Shown here: positions 6,220 through 12,960 of the stretch, piece after piece
How positions within the stretch are numbered: the first letter of the stretch is position 1
How the letters are laid out: each line of letters starts with the position of its first letter
Origin: a virus
Length of the DNA: 41,779 nt
Reading direction: 5' to 3' (one strand)
Virus record (IMG/VR): IMGVR_UViG_3300028800_000172
Location: 1 to 41,779 of that record
Notes under the pieces: generated by a model
The model's database searches: none
What the model saw: the letters and a program-made list of their open reading frames with translations, nothing else
Told to the model about the DNA's origin: nothing
Made by a program: the position numbers and the translations under genes

Positions 6220-6741
6220 ATGGGCAGAGTATCCGCGCACGAGATCGAACTTGCAAAAACGGGAACCGCACAACCTTGCGGAAATCGACGCAGGGCTTTG
6301 CGGTTGAATGCCGCCGTCATGCAAAAAGCGCGTGACCTAAATCCTATTAAGACCTCGCACTATCTCGCCGACATCACAGGTTATTCGCTTCGCACTTGTG
6401 AATATTGGCTGAGCGAAAAGGTCGTCATTCCGAGTGACGCGCTGGCTGCGCTCATCCGATCAGAACAAGGGCGCGATTTCCTGGCTGAGGTAATGGCCGA
6501 TCAAACGCCGCGGTGGTGGAAACAGCTCAAAGCATGGATTGCCGCGACCAACATTCTGGCGGTCGAACGCAAACTCAAGCGCGAGAAGAAGCGGCTACTT
6601 GAGACAATTAACGGCGAGGAAATCGAATATGGCCCCGCGACTTCGTTTGCCGAGATGCTTCACGATCCGGAGTTTGCTGGCGCACAGGTTGCGCCGGTTG
6701 GCTCGACGCATCGCTCCATGGCTTCGCGGAGGGTGAGATGA
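6220..6741 (+). CDS. Putative phage DNA-binding regulator
   Basis: This is a 173-residue protein from ATG 6220 (GTGAGG upstream). Upstream in-frame starts exist at 6160 and 6079, but they run into the preceding peptide gene. The N-terminal half is basic. Residues about 45-85 look like a helix-turn-helix (TSHYLADITGYSLRTCEYWLSEKVVIPSDALAALIRSEQG). A tryptophan-rich linker and a basic helix (ERKLKREKKRLLETI) follow. DNA binding is inferred from the HTH-like pattern and charge; the target is unknown. Its stop overlaps the next ATG (ATGA). Confidence 0.55.
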   Translation: MGRVSAHEIELAKTGTAQPCGNRRRALRLNAAVMQKARDLNPIKTSHYLADITGYSLRTCEYWLSEKVVIPSDALAALIRSEQGRDFLAEVMADQTPRWWKQLKAWIAATNILAVERKLKREKKRLLETINGEEIEYGPATSFAEMLHDPEFAGAQVAPVGSTHRSMASRRVR

Positions 6742-6851
6742 GCTTTCTCTTTTGGGGCCTGATGATCTGGCTTTGCCTTCAACCGCTCGCGATTCCGCTG
6801 GGCCGCTTTCTGGCCGACCCGAGCAACGTCGATCCGCCATCGCAGGACTAA
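6738..6851 (+). CDS. 37-residue membrane peptide
   Basis: The ATG at 6738 overlaps the upstream stop as ATGA; TAA at 6849-6851. The peptide MSFLFWGLMIWLCLQPLAI is a hydrophobic N-terminal span. The remainder (GRFLADPSNVDPPSQD) is polar. Coupled translation with the regulator gene is likely. The function is unknown; the similar layout of other tiny membrane peptides in this genome supports it being real. Confidence 0.45.
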   Translation: MSFLFWGLMIWLCLQPLAIPLGRFLADPSNVDPPSQD

Positions 6852-6869
6852 CAGGGGGAATATGGGGCA

Positions 6870-7340
6870 ATGAGCATTACAGAGACGCACGTTTCCAACT
6901 TCAAGCTTCGTCAGGAACGATTGGCACGGCTCGGGGCCTTGCCGATCAAGAAAGACCCTTTGGTCATTAGACCGAAAGTGGAGCCTTACCCCTTCGACTT
7001 CGGTTGGGAGAATATGTGGTTCTACGAGCTCGTATGTGGCCGGCAGAGAAAGCTGGCTGTCAGTGCTCGGATGATTCAAATCGAAGCTTCTCAATATTTT
7101 AACATCTCGCTTGCCGATCTCCTCTCGCATCGCAAAACCAAGACCCTCGTGATTCCGCGCCAAATCGCGATTTACGTCATGAAGGTTCTTACACCACAGG
7201 GTTATGCCGCGATCGGCAGGGCATTCGGTGGGCGTGACCACTCGACCGTCATCCATGCCTGCCAGAAGATCGAAAGCCTGGTGGGAGTTAACGAGAATAT
7301 TACGGCAGCATTCATCAAGATCCGGGGGGCTTTTCTATGA
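6870..7340 (+). CDS. DnaA domain IV-like replication protein
   Basis: This is a 156-residue protein. Residues about 65-138 match the DnaA C-terminal DNA-binding domain: a helix before QYFNISLADLLSHRKTK, then PRQIAIYVMKVLT, and the signature GGRDHSTVIHA (residues 120-130), which in DnaA contacts the DnaA box. The AAA+ ATPase domain of DnaA is absent; the first 60 residues are unlike DnaA. Such stand-alone domains probably recognise DnaA-box-like sites at the phage origin or compete with host DnaA. ATG at 6870 has GGGGAAT upstream; the stop overlaps the next ATG. A second, diverged copy is at 11576-12004. Confidence 0.85.
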   Translation: MSITETHVSNFKLRQERLARLGALPIKKDPLVIRPKVEPYPFDFGWENMWFYELVCGRQRKLAVSARMIQIEASQYFNISLADLLSHRKTKTLVIPRQIAIYVMKVLTPQGYAAIGRAFGGRDHSTVIHACQKIESLVGVNENITAAFIKIRGAFL

Positions 7341-7519
7341 AGGCCCTCATCGATCTTGAACCGAACGATTGCCGGTATGTATGCACGGATGATTTTCAAT
7401 TCTGCGCACTACCGAAACACCTCTACCTTTTCGATGGCAAGCTTCGTCAATCGTCTTACTGCAAAGGTCATCACAATATTTGTTTGCGCCCCTTCGTTGA
7501 AAAGAAGGAGCGAGCATGA
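7337..7519 (+). CDS. GcrA C-terminal-domain-like protein
   Basis: This is a 60-residue protein whose ATG overlaps the upstream stop (ATGA). The pattern LEPNDCRY, then FCALP, then SSYCKGHH resembles the C-terminal part of GcrA, where a CRWP motif, an FCG motif and a PYC-x2-H motif follow in the same order. GcrA's C-terminal domain binds sigma-70 region 2. Here the CRWP tryptophan is replaced by tyrosine and the HTH is missing. The next gene encodes a GcrA-like HTH, so the two may act as a split regulator. The resemblance is by motif, not by search. Confidence 0.6.
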   Translation: MKALIDLEPNDCRYVCTDDFQFCALPKHLYLFDGKLRQSSYCKGHHNICLRPFVEKKERA

Positions 7520-7836
7520 GAGACCCCGATACTTATCAGCTTTGGACGCCGCACTGCGTTGCCGCTCTCTTGGGTTATCGAGCCAAGGGACTAACAATCC
7601 CGCAAATCGCAACCAGAATGCGACGCACGGATGATTCAGTCCGAACCAAGTTGAAGCTTCTCAAAGCCCCGCGAAAATCCAAGGTGAGAGTCCGGCCATC
7701 AAAGCCGATTACAACTTGCCTCGAAATGATGGCTGTCGAAAAAGATCGTGTTTGCGAGCTGTATACGCTCGGCTGGAGATTCGAACAGTTTTCCAACGAT
7801 GGCCTTTGCGTGATGCGGAAGGAGCGGCGGTTATGA
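7516..7836 (+). CDS. GcrA-N-like helix-turn-helix protein
   Basis: This is a 106-residue protein with ATG at 7516, an ATGA overlap and GAAGGAG upstream. Residues 10-48 (WTPHCVAALLGYRAKGLTIPQIATRMRRTDDSVRTKLKLL) have the spacing of the GcrA/SANT-type HTH: WT, a helix, GLT-x2-QIA, then a helix with VR-x-KL. A basic linker and a second small domain follow (MAVEKDRVCELYTLGWRF). It probably binds DNA. It follows the GcrA-C-like gene in an overlapping pair and precedes an adenine methyltransferase; host GcrA reads methylated GANTC sites. Confidence 0.55.
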   Translation: MRDPDTYQLWTPHCVAALLGYRAKGLTIPQIATRMRRTDDSVRTKLKLLKAPRKSKVRVRPSKPITTCLEMMAVEKDRVCELYTLGWRFEQFSNDGLCVMRKERRL

Positions 7837-8036
7837 TCCGAATCCTCGCCCTCCTGTGCCAGCTCTCCCACCCGGACAACTGCAACTGGACGACGATCAC
7901 CACGTCCGAGCAGCTTCAAATGTCGGATTGCTACAACCAAGCAAAGCTCGCGCAATGGATGCGGTCTCACCCGGCAGAACGGGTTGCGCGCGTGCGTTGT
8001 GAGTTCGGCAATCGGCAGAAGGGGAAGGATGTATGA
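7833..8036 (+). CDS. Hypothetical 67-residue protein
   Basis: The ATG at 7833 overlaps the upstream stop, with GGAAGGAGCGG upstream. The short hydrophobic start (MIRILALLCQL) is followed by SHPDNCNWTTIT, a DCY motif and a CEF motif. The start is too short for a clear signal peptide. Three or four spaced cysteines hint at disulfides or metal binding. It overlaps the methyltransferase ATG. The function is unknown. Confidence 0.55.
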   Translation: MIRILALLCQLSHPDNCNWTTITTSEQLQMSDCYNQAKLAQWMRSHPAERVARVRCEFGNRQKGKDV

Positions 8037-8566
8037 GCCAGCGCTATTCAGGTTACGAACGCAAAGAGCGGGATCTATACGAGACGCCCGAGTGGGTGAC
8101 GCTTGCGCTTGTGCCGCATATCCTCGATCTGATTCCGTCGAAGCTTATCTATGAGCCAGCCGCAGGAAGCGGCAAGATGGTATCAGCTCTCGTCAAGGGT
8201 GGCTTTGGAGTTAGGTCGGATGATCTATCAGAAGGTCGAGATTTCCTGAGCTGTTGGCACCTGAATTATCCAGACGAAGCGATCGTCACCAACCCGCCGT
8301 ATGAGCTAGCAACAGAGTTTATTGATCGCGCTCTTGCCCTGACTGCATCCAATGGTGTGGTCGCAATGTTGCTACGTACCGATTTCGATCATGCCAAAAG
8401 TAGGAAAGGAATGTTTGGCGAATGTTCAGTATTCGCCAAAAAGCTCGTCCTCACCAAGCGCATTAAGTGGTTCGAGGACTCCAAAGGCCAACCTTCATTC
8501 AACCATGCGTGGTTCATCTGGGATTGGAAACACCAGGGAGCGCCGACGTTGGCGTATGCTACGTGA
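8033..8566 (+). CDS. SAM-dependent DNA adenine methyltransferase-like
   Basis: This is a 177-residue protein with the class I methyltransferase motif I EPAAGSGKM (residues 41-49) for SAM binding, and motif IV NPPY at 87-90, typical of N6-adenine methyltransferases. The N-terminal YETPEW motif is usual in this phage family. At 177 residues it lacks an obvious large target-recognition domain. It may protect phage DNA from restriction or set methylation-dependent regulation. There is no cognate restriction gene nearby. ATG at 8033 overlaps the preceding stop. DNA specificity cannot be read from the sequence. Confidence 0.8.
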   Translation: MSQRYSGYERKERDLYETPEWVTLALVPHILDLIPSKLIYEPAAGSGKMVSALVKGGFGVRSDDLSEGRDFLSCWHLNYPDEAIVTNPPYELATEFIDRALALTASNGVVAMLLRTDFDHAKSRKGMFGECSVFAKKLVLTKRIKWFEDSKGQPSFNHAWFIWDWKHQGAPTLAYAT

Positions 8567-8853
8567 CCATCCCCCGCATCTACATCGCAGGCCCGATAAG
8601 GGGGAAGCCCGATTACAACCGCGCTGCGTTCGCAAAGGCAGCCGACCGACTGCGCGCCCAAGGCTACCAGGTCTACAACCCAGCGGCTGCGAACCTCGAA
8701 CACCTTCCCCTCAATCGCATCATGGGGATCGTGCTCGAACAGCTTTGCGAATGTGACGCTATCGCCATGCTCCCGCAGTGGTGGCGGAGTGGAGGGGCCA
8801 GGATCGAGTGGATGCTGGCGGGCTATTTGGGGAAGAGGAGGGTTTATTTGTGA
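8563..8853 (+). CDS. DUF4406-like nucleoside deoxyribosyltransferase-fold protein
   Basis: This is a 96-residue protein starting with GTG at 8563, which overlaps the methyltransferase stop (GTGA). The start YIAGPIRGKPDYNRAAF, the middle GYQVYNPAA, and the end CDAIAMLPQWWRSGGARIEWMLA follow the DUF4406 / nucleoside 2-deoxyribosyltransferase-like pattern. Those proteins bind nucleotides or nucleosides; the role in phages is not settled, perhaps base salvage or counter-defence. A longer in-frame ATG upstream (8467) would lie within the methyltransferase gene and is less likely. Confidence 0.75.
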   Translation: MTIPRIYIAGPIRGKPDYNRAAFAKAADRLRAQGYQVYNPAAANLEHLPLNRIMGIVLEQLCECDAIAMLPQWWRSGGARIEWMLAGYLGKRRVYL

Positions 8854-9029
8854 CGGACATATTCACCATTATTCGCAGACTTCGACGTTTGCCAAGACAT
8901 CACCGTATCGCGCATTTGCAGGCTCTTATCAGGATTGAACTTCCGCGATCACATCGTCGGCGCGAACTCGAAACGTATCTGAAGAACGAAATGCTTGCTC
9001 AATTGAGGGCCGAAGGTCGCGCCGCATGA
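8850..9029 (+). CDS. Hypothetical 59-residue basic protein
   Basis: GTG at 8850 overlaps the previous stop, with GAAGAGGAGGG upstream. The protein is rich in Arg, His and Leu (RRLRRLPRHHR, SHRRRELETYL), helical and strongly basic, which suggests nucleic-acid or acidic-partner binding. It overlaps the RusA gene's ATG. No family is recognised. Confidence 0.55.
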   Translation: MTDIFTIIRRLRRLPRHHRIAHLQALIRIELPRSHRRRELETYLKNEMLAQLRAEGRAA

Positions 9030-9400
9030 TGACATTTACGCTTCCATATCCCCCGAGTGTCAACGGCTTGTTTGCGAGCGGTAAGACGCGTCGCTTCAAG
9101 AGCCAGAAATACTGCGATTGGTTACTGGAAGCTGGCTTTCGTCTAGCGCAGCAAAAGCCCACGAAAATTAAGGGACAAGTTCACCTTCATTACGTTCTGC
9201 AAGAGAAGGACGACAAGATCCGGCGCGATCTCGCCAACTTCGAAAAGGCGACGACGGATTTGCTGGTCTCTCATGGGATTATTGAGGCGGACGATTGCCG
9301 GATTGTCCGAGAGATCACCATGAAGTGGGGACTAGTTGAGGGAATAGAGGTCACGATCAAATCGCTTTCACAACAGGAAGAGGTAGCCGATGTCGCGTGA
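9026..9400 (+). CDS. rusA: RusA-like Holliday junction resolvase
   Basis: This is a 124-residue protein with the RusA layout: LPYPPSVNGLF near the N-terminus (residues 6-15), the core RRDLANFEKATTDLL with Asp68, Lys74 and Asp78, and the acidic pair EADD (Asp89, Asp90). RusA cuts four-way junctions during recombination and resolves branched DNA before packaging. The length is typical (about 120 residues). ATGA overlap with the gene upstream. It sits beside the candidate annealing protein and replication genes, fitting a recombination-replication module. Confidence 0.88.
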   Translation: MMTFTLPYPPSVNGLFASGKTRRFKSQKYCDWLLEAGFRLAQQKPTKIKGQVHLHYVLQEKDDKIRRDLANFEKATTDLLVSHGIIEADDCRIVREITMKWGLVEGIEVTIKSLSQQEEVADVA

Positions 9401-9878
9401 AATTGAACTATCTCGTGGCCTTGTGGCCATCGTTGACGACGAAGATTTTGAGTGGCTATCAGCGCACTCATGGTGCGCAAAGCCAACGACGGGTGGAAAG
9501 TTCTACGCTCATCGCGGTGGTCGCGGTCATAGCATCTATATGCACAGAGCGATCATGGATGCTCCTGTTGGACTCGAAGTCGATCATGCTGATCGCGATA
9601 CACTAAACAACAGGCGAGAAAATCTTCGGATATGCACTCGGAGTGATAACTGCGCCAATTCCGCAAACCGGATCGGACAAAGCGGCTTTCGCGGAGTCGC
9701 GCTGGATAAGCGCAACGGAAAATGGTTTGCGATGATTTTCGCAGAAGGAAAGCGAACAAGAATTGGATCTTTCGAAGATCCAGTGCATGCGGCTCTTGCG
9801 CGCGACGCTGCGGCAAAAGAGAAGTTTGGCAGTTTTGCAATCTTGAATTTTCCAAGTGAAACAGGAGTAACGCTATGA
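9390..9878 (+). CDS. HNH homing endonuclease with AP2 domain
   Basis: This is a 162-residue protein. The N-terminal part (residues 1-95) is an HNH_3-type nuclease with MHRAIM, LEVDHADRDTLNNRRENLRICT; His64-Asp-class residues and the Asn pair are present. The C-terminal part (105-158: GFRGVALDKRNGKWFAMIFAEGKRTRIGSFE) is an AP2-type DNA-binding domain. This combination marks free-standing phage homing endonucleases. It begins 11 bp inside rusA and ends overlapping the next gene, so it is well integrated. It could mobilise itself or, in principle, an endonuclease-less intron. Confidence 0.88.
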   Translation: MSREIELSRGLVAIVDDEDFEWLSAHSWCAKPTTGGKFYAHRGGRGHSIYMHRAIMDAPVGLEVDHADRDTLNNRRENLRICTRSDNCANSANRIGQSGFRGVALDKRNGKWFAMIFAEGKRTRIGSFEDPVHAALARDAAAKEKFGSFAILNFPSETGVTL

Positions 9879-10639
9879 GTACCAAGACGGAATTGTGGGA
9901 TCGTCTCGGAAAAACCGATCCTAAGCATACGAGCAAGTTTCAACGCGCGGGAGGGTTTAAGGGAACGGCCATCAAGCCGATCTATTCAATCCATCGCATG
10001 ACCGAAGAGTTTGGCCCATGCGGGGCTGGTTGGGGCATCAACGAACCTACGTTTCAATTAGTTCATGGAAACGATGAGGTTCTTGTCTATTGCTATGTAA
10101 GCATTTGGCACGGAACGCGCGATAACACCGTGTTCGGCGTTGGGGGTGATAAGGCCATTGGCAAAAACCGCAATGGCGCATTCACCGACGATGAAGCATT
10201 CAAGAAAGCGTTCACTGACGCGATCACGAACGCCATGAAGTATATCGGTGTGAGCGCCGACGTTCATATGGGCCTATTTGATGACAGCAAATATGTCGAG
10301 TCTGTTCGTCAGAATCCACATGTGACCAGGCCGGCGGATATTTTCGAACCTGTCGATCACGATGAGCATGGCGAGGTCATTGACAATATTCCGGCTCCTG
10401 ATCCGGACTCTATCAAGAAGCTACGCGTTGCCGATCAGCGGCCGATTTTCAAAGAGCTTCAAGATGAAATCCAGGCGACAGCTTCGATCAAAGAATTACA
10501 GCAATGGGCTGAGCAAAACCGTAATCGGTTAGGTTCTCTCAAGTCTGATTGGCAGGATTTCCTGCGTGGCGTCTATGCGGAGCACTTGAAGGCTCTCCGA
10601 TTACTTGAACAAGGCGACGATATGCGGATGGCAGGATAG
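9875..10639 (+). CDS. Candidate single-strand annealing protein
   Basis: This is a 254-residue protein. The N-terminal 140 residues (WDRLGKTDPKHTSKFQRAGGFKGTAI, RMTEEFGPCGAGWGIN, VFGVGGDKAI, FTDAITNAMKYIGVSADVHMGLFDDSKY) match a phage family I recall as recombination proteins of the Rad52/ERF type. The C-terminal part is an acidic linker and helices. The position between RusA, an HNH gene and a small protein with an SSB-like tail supports annealing or recombination. The name of the family is from memory and is not certain. Confidence 0.5.
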   Translation: MSTKTELWDRLGKTDPKHTSKFQRAGGFKGTAIKPIYSIHRMTEEFGPCGAGWGINEPTFQLVHGNDEVLVYCYVSIWHGTRDNTVFGVGGDKAIGKNRNGAFTDDEAFKKAFTDAITNAMKYIGVSADVHMGLFDDSKYVESVRQNPHVTRPADIFEPVDHDEHGEVIDNIPAPDPDSIKKLRVADQRPIFKELQDEIQATASIKELQQWAEQNRNRLGSLKSDWQDFLRGVYAEHLKALRLLEQGDDMRMAG

Positions 10640-10642
10640 ATC

Positions 10643-10915
10643 ATGGCATACGAGCAAAGGGATAACAGCGGTTCGCTTTTTAAGAATGATCGAAAGGAAA
10701 AGAGCAGCCACCCGGACTACCAAGGGACCATGATGGTTGATGGTCGAGAATATTGGCTTTCCGGTTGGGTGAAGGAAGGAAACAAAGGAAAGTTCTTTTC
10801 TCTCGCCCTAAAGCCAAAAGATCAGCAGCGAAAGACCGATCCCATATCGACCGGCAGGCCACGCATGAATGACGCCCTTGACGATGAAATCCCATTCCTT
10901 GCGGAGTTTAGATAA
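10643..10915 (+). CDS. Small phage protein with SSB-like acidic tail
   Basis: This is a 90-residue protein starting [19 protein letters not shown]. It has a beta-rich middle ([34 protein letters not shown]), suggesting an OB-like small barrel. It ends [11 protein letters not shown], close to the DDDIPF tip by which bacterial SSB recruits partners. It follows the candidate annealing protein by 3 bp. Possible role: ssDNA binding or partner recruitment. The start and end motifs are conserved in phages I recall, usually unannotated. Confidence 0.6.
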   Translation: MAYEQRDNSGSLFKNDRKEKSSHPDYQGTMMVDGREYWLSGWVKEGNKGKFFSLALKPKDQQRKTDPISTGRPRMNDALDDEIPFLAEFR

Positions 10916-11254
10916 TTGCAAAACCGATCTTTCATCACCGACGACGAGATCGACAAAGCGCTGGACTATTTGCGCGATAATGCCCGCGATGCAGCTCAGG
11001 CGCGGGCAGAGCGAATCTATGTTGAGGAATATCGCAAAACACTCAAGGCGCAACTCATGAAGGAGCACGGCCAAATGTCTGCCGTGCTCCAGGAGCGTGA
11101 GGCATATTCAGATCCTCGTTATGAACAGCATTTGGATGCGATCCGTGAAGCGGTCAGGTTGGATGAGTTTCATCGGTTCATGCGGATAGCGGCCGAAGCA
11201 AAGATTGAGGCCTGGCGCACGGCCAGCAGCAATGAACGGGCAATTAAAATATGA
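10916..11254 (+). CDS. Hypothetical 112-residue helical protein
   Basis: It starts with TTG at 10916, immediately after the upstream stop, with GCGGAG about 9 nt before. The protein is almost entirely helical and highly charged (EIDKALDYLRDNARDAAQARAERIYVEEYRKTLKAQLM), with coiled-coil potential. The end overlaps the next ATG (ATGA). It belongs to the recombination cluster. No known domain. Confidence 0.6.
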   Translation: MQNRSFITDDEIDKALDYLRDNARDAAQARAERIYVEEYRKTLKAQLMKEHGQMSAVLQEREAYSDPRYEQHLDAIREAVRLDEFHRFMRIAAEAKIEAWRTASSNERAIKI

Positions 11255-11607
11255 GGTACCCGCGCCAGCATAGCGAGAGACATTTGGAGTTCATTCGCTC
11301 GTTGCCGTGTTGCGTTTGTGGGAATGATATTGAGACGGAAGCTGCTCATTTGCGTGCCGGCAATCTCGACTATGGAAAACGATCTGCCGGGATGCAGGAG
11401 AAGTCACATGATTTTTGGTGTCTCCCCCTCTGTGGAATTCACCATCGCGAGCAACACCAGGCCAAAGAAAGCGAGTTCTGGAGCAAGCGCGGCATAGATC
11501 CTTGGAGAATGGCTTTGAGTCTGTATGCGTCGAGTGGGGATTCTGAAATGGCATATACGATCTTGGAGCGGCAAGGTGGATGCACTTCTTCAATCGCTAA
11601 GGGATAA
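11251..11607 (+). CDS. HNH-type phage nuclease (DUF968/Ref-like)
   Basis: This is a 118-residue protein. HLEFIRSLPCCVCG gives a zinc-binding CCVC, and EAAHLRAGN contains the HNH His. KSHDFWCLPLCGIHHREQHQ supplies the remaining Cys/His. This layout matches phage proteins of the DUF968 or Ref type, which are HNH nucleases used in recombination or replication. The tail is helical. It overlaps the next gene by 32 bp. Confidence 0.7.
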   Translation: MRYPRQHSERHLEFIRSLPCCVCGNDIETEAAHLRAGNLDYGKRSAGMQEKSHDFWCLPLCGIHHREQHQAKESEFWSKRGIDPWRMALSLYASSGDSEMAYTILERQGGCTSSIAKG

Positions 11608-12004
11608 TGCACGTTCGAAATACTGGTTCTGGATCGAGGAAGATATTGATCTGTGCAAATCGTGCACAGCTTCAATTGTCGCTATTCAAAAGGCGGTTTG
11701 TAGGCATTTTGAGATCACCCTTCACGAGCTGAAAGCAAATACCCGCGCACCGAATGAAGTGCTGGCGCGGCAGATAGGGATGTATCTTTCTCTCCAGTTC
11801 ACTGACCACTCGCACAATTTCATTGCGCAGAAGTTCAACCGGGCTGGACACAAGTGCTCGATCTGGTCGCGAGACAAGATCAAAAAACTACTCGGCGAAG
11901 GTCATCCCATCGCTCAAGACATAGAGGAAATCAAAGCACGTTTGTTAGTTGCGTCTGCGTCAGGCATCACATACGGGGCAGACCATGACGTTTTACGACG
12001 ATAG
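11576..12004 (+). CDS. Second, diverged DnaA domain IV-like protein
   Basis: This is a 142-residue protein from GTG 11576, with GGAG about 8 nt upstream. A longer frame from 11525 would overlap the HNH gene further. The segment IVAIQKAVCRHFEITLHELKANTRAPNEVLARQIGMYLSL, then IAQKFNRAGHKCSIWSRDKI, follows the helix order of DnaA domain IV. The signature GGRDHSTVxHA is altered to FNRAGHKCSIWSRDKI. So the DNA-box-contacting loop differs from the copy at 6870, implying another target or loss of binding. The C-terminal 25 residues are unlike DnaA. Confidence 0.6.
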   Translation: MDALLQSLRDNARSKYWFWIEEDIDLCKSCTASIVAIQKAVCRHFEITLHELKANTRAPNEVLARQIGMYLSLQFTDHSHNFIAQKFNRAGHKCSIWSRDKIKKLLGEGHPIAQDIEEIKARLLVASASGITYGADHDVLRR

Positions 12005-12197
12005 TTCAGTATCTAATGCCGAGATCGAGGCGGCTGCGGACGCGCTTAGGGTACTTTGGGAAAGTGATCGCAACCAACAGGCATTGCGCGAAACCGGAGC
12101 TGGGGCTGGGTGGCTATTCCAAGCTCAAGTAGCACTTGAAGCCGCACTCCGCTTTCGCGGCAAAAATGTCACCGAGGCGCCTGGAAATTATCAGTGA
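11985..12197 (+). CDS. Hypothetical 70-residue protein
   Basis: ATG at 11985, overlapping the DnaA-C-like gene by 20 bp; GGGG lies about 10 nt upstream. The sequence (SNAEIEAAADALRVLWESDRNQQALRETGAGAGWLFQAQVALEAAL) is helical. The stop overlaps the GTG of the replication gene (GTGA). It may be a small partner of the replication protein by position. No domain recognised. Confidence 0.5.
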   Translation: MTFYDDSSVSNAEIEAAADALRVLWESDRNQQALRETGAGAGWLFQAQVALEAALRFRGKNVTEAPGNYQ

Positions 12198-12931
12198 CAG
12201 TGCTGAGCGATTATGTCACCCGCATGGTTGAGGGTGGCTTGGATCAGGACGAGGCTATGCAGATAGCGGCGGAAATCTTCGCTGCTGGTGCTGCCGCGTA
12301 TGCCGAACGTCCCTCAAAAGCCGCGCTCCGAACCCGCAAATGGAGAGAGAAAAACCGTCACCAAAGCGTCACGGGTGACGCCACTGGCGATGAAAACGAG
12401 AGCGTCACAAACCGTCACAAACCGTCACAAGGCGTCACAGGTGATAAAGTGCCTAGAGAGAATAAGAATATAAGATCTTCTAGGCGCGGTACGCGCATCG
12501 GTGACGATTGGTCTCCATCACCGCCAGAACGCGAGCTTGCCAAGCAGGAAGGATTTTCAGATTCGGAGATTGACCGCGAAGCTTTGCGATTCCGCGATTA
12601 CTGGACGGCAGCCAGTGGAGCGAAGGCGGTCAAACACGATTGGGCGGCCACTTGGCGGAATTGGGTTCGCAATGCTGCGGACAAATTGGGACGTGCGCCA
12701 AAAATACCAGCGACAGCAACAATATCCAGCGGCAAACAGAAATACTACGCGCCGGCTGATAGCCCGCAACTATTCGCATGGGATGCGTTCACTCGACAAT
12801 CGACGGGCAAGAATTTACCGCGCGATCGCAATGGGGGCTGGAGAGTGGAAAGCGAATGGCCACCTGGCTACGTGAAACCGGACACTGAATTGATTGCCTT
12901 CGAAATTCCGAAATTGAAATCGGTTAGCTAA
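12194..12931 (+). CDS. O-like replication initiation protein containing the candidate origin
   Basis: This is a 245-residue protein starting with GTG at 12194. The N-terminal 55 residues are helical (MTVLSDYVTRMVEGGLDQDEAMQIAAEIFAAG) and basic. Residues about 55-95 are the low-complexity region encoded by iterons. Residues 100-165 (DDWSPSPPERELAKQEGF, FRDYWTAASGAKAVKHDWAATWRNWVRN) match a C-terminal motif shared by many phage replication proteins. By analogy with lambda O it should bind the iterons and recruit a helicase loader. No helicase or loader gene is recognised nearby. Initiator and origin are fused, as in lambdoid phages. Confidence 0.65.
   Translation: MTVLSDYVTRMVEGGLDQDEAMQIAAEIFAAGAAAYAERPSKAALRTRKWREKNRHQSVTGDATGDENESVTNRHKPSQGVTGDKVPRENKNIRSSRRGTRIGDDWSPSPPERELAKQEGFSDSEIDREALRFRDYWTAASGAKAVKHDWAATWRNWVRNAADKLGRAPKIPATATISSGKQKYYAPADSPQLFAWDAFTRQSTGKNLPRDRNGGWRVESEWPPGYVKPDTELIAFEIPKLKSVS
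12356..12480. repeat. Candidate replication origin: iterons plus AT-rich tract
   Basis: CGTCAC occurs at 12356, 12367, 12403, 12413, 12423 and 12433. The last four lie in 10-bp tandem units (CGTCACAA core, 12401-12440), one helical turn apart. Inverted copies (GTGACG) lie at 12375 and 12501. An AT-rich, purine-rich stretch (AATAAGAATATAAGAT, about 12461-12476) follows. The order iterons then AT-rich region inside the initiator gene matches lambda oriL. No functional proof is possible from sequence alone. Confidence 0.7.
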
Positions 12932-12960
12932 TTCTCGGACATCAAAAATGATCTCTCCCG

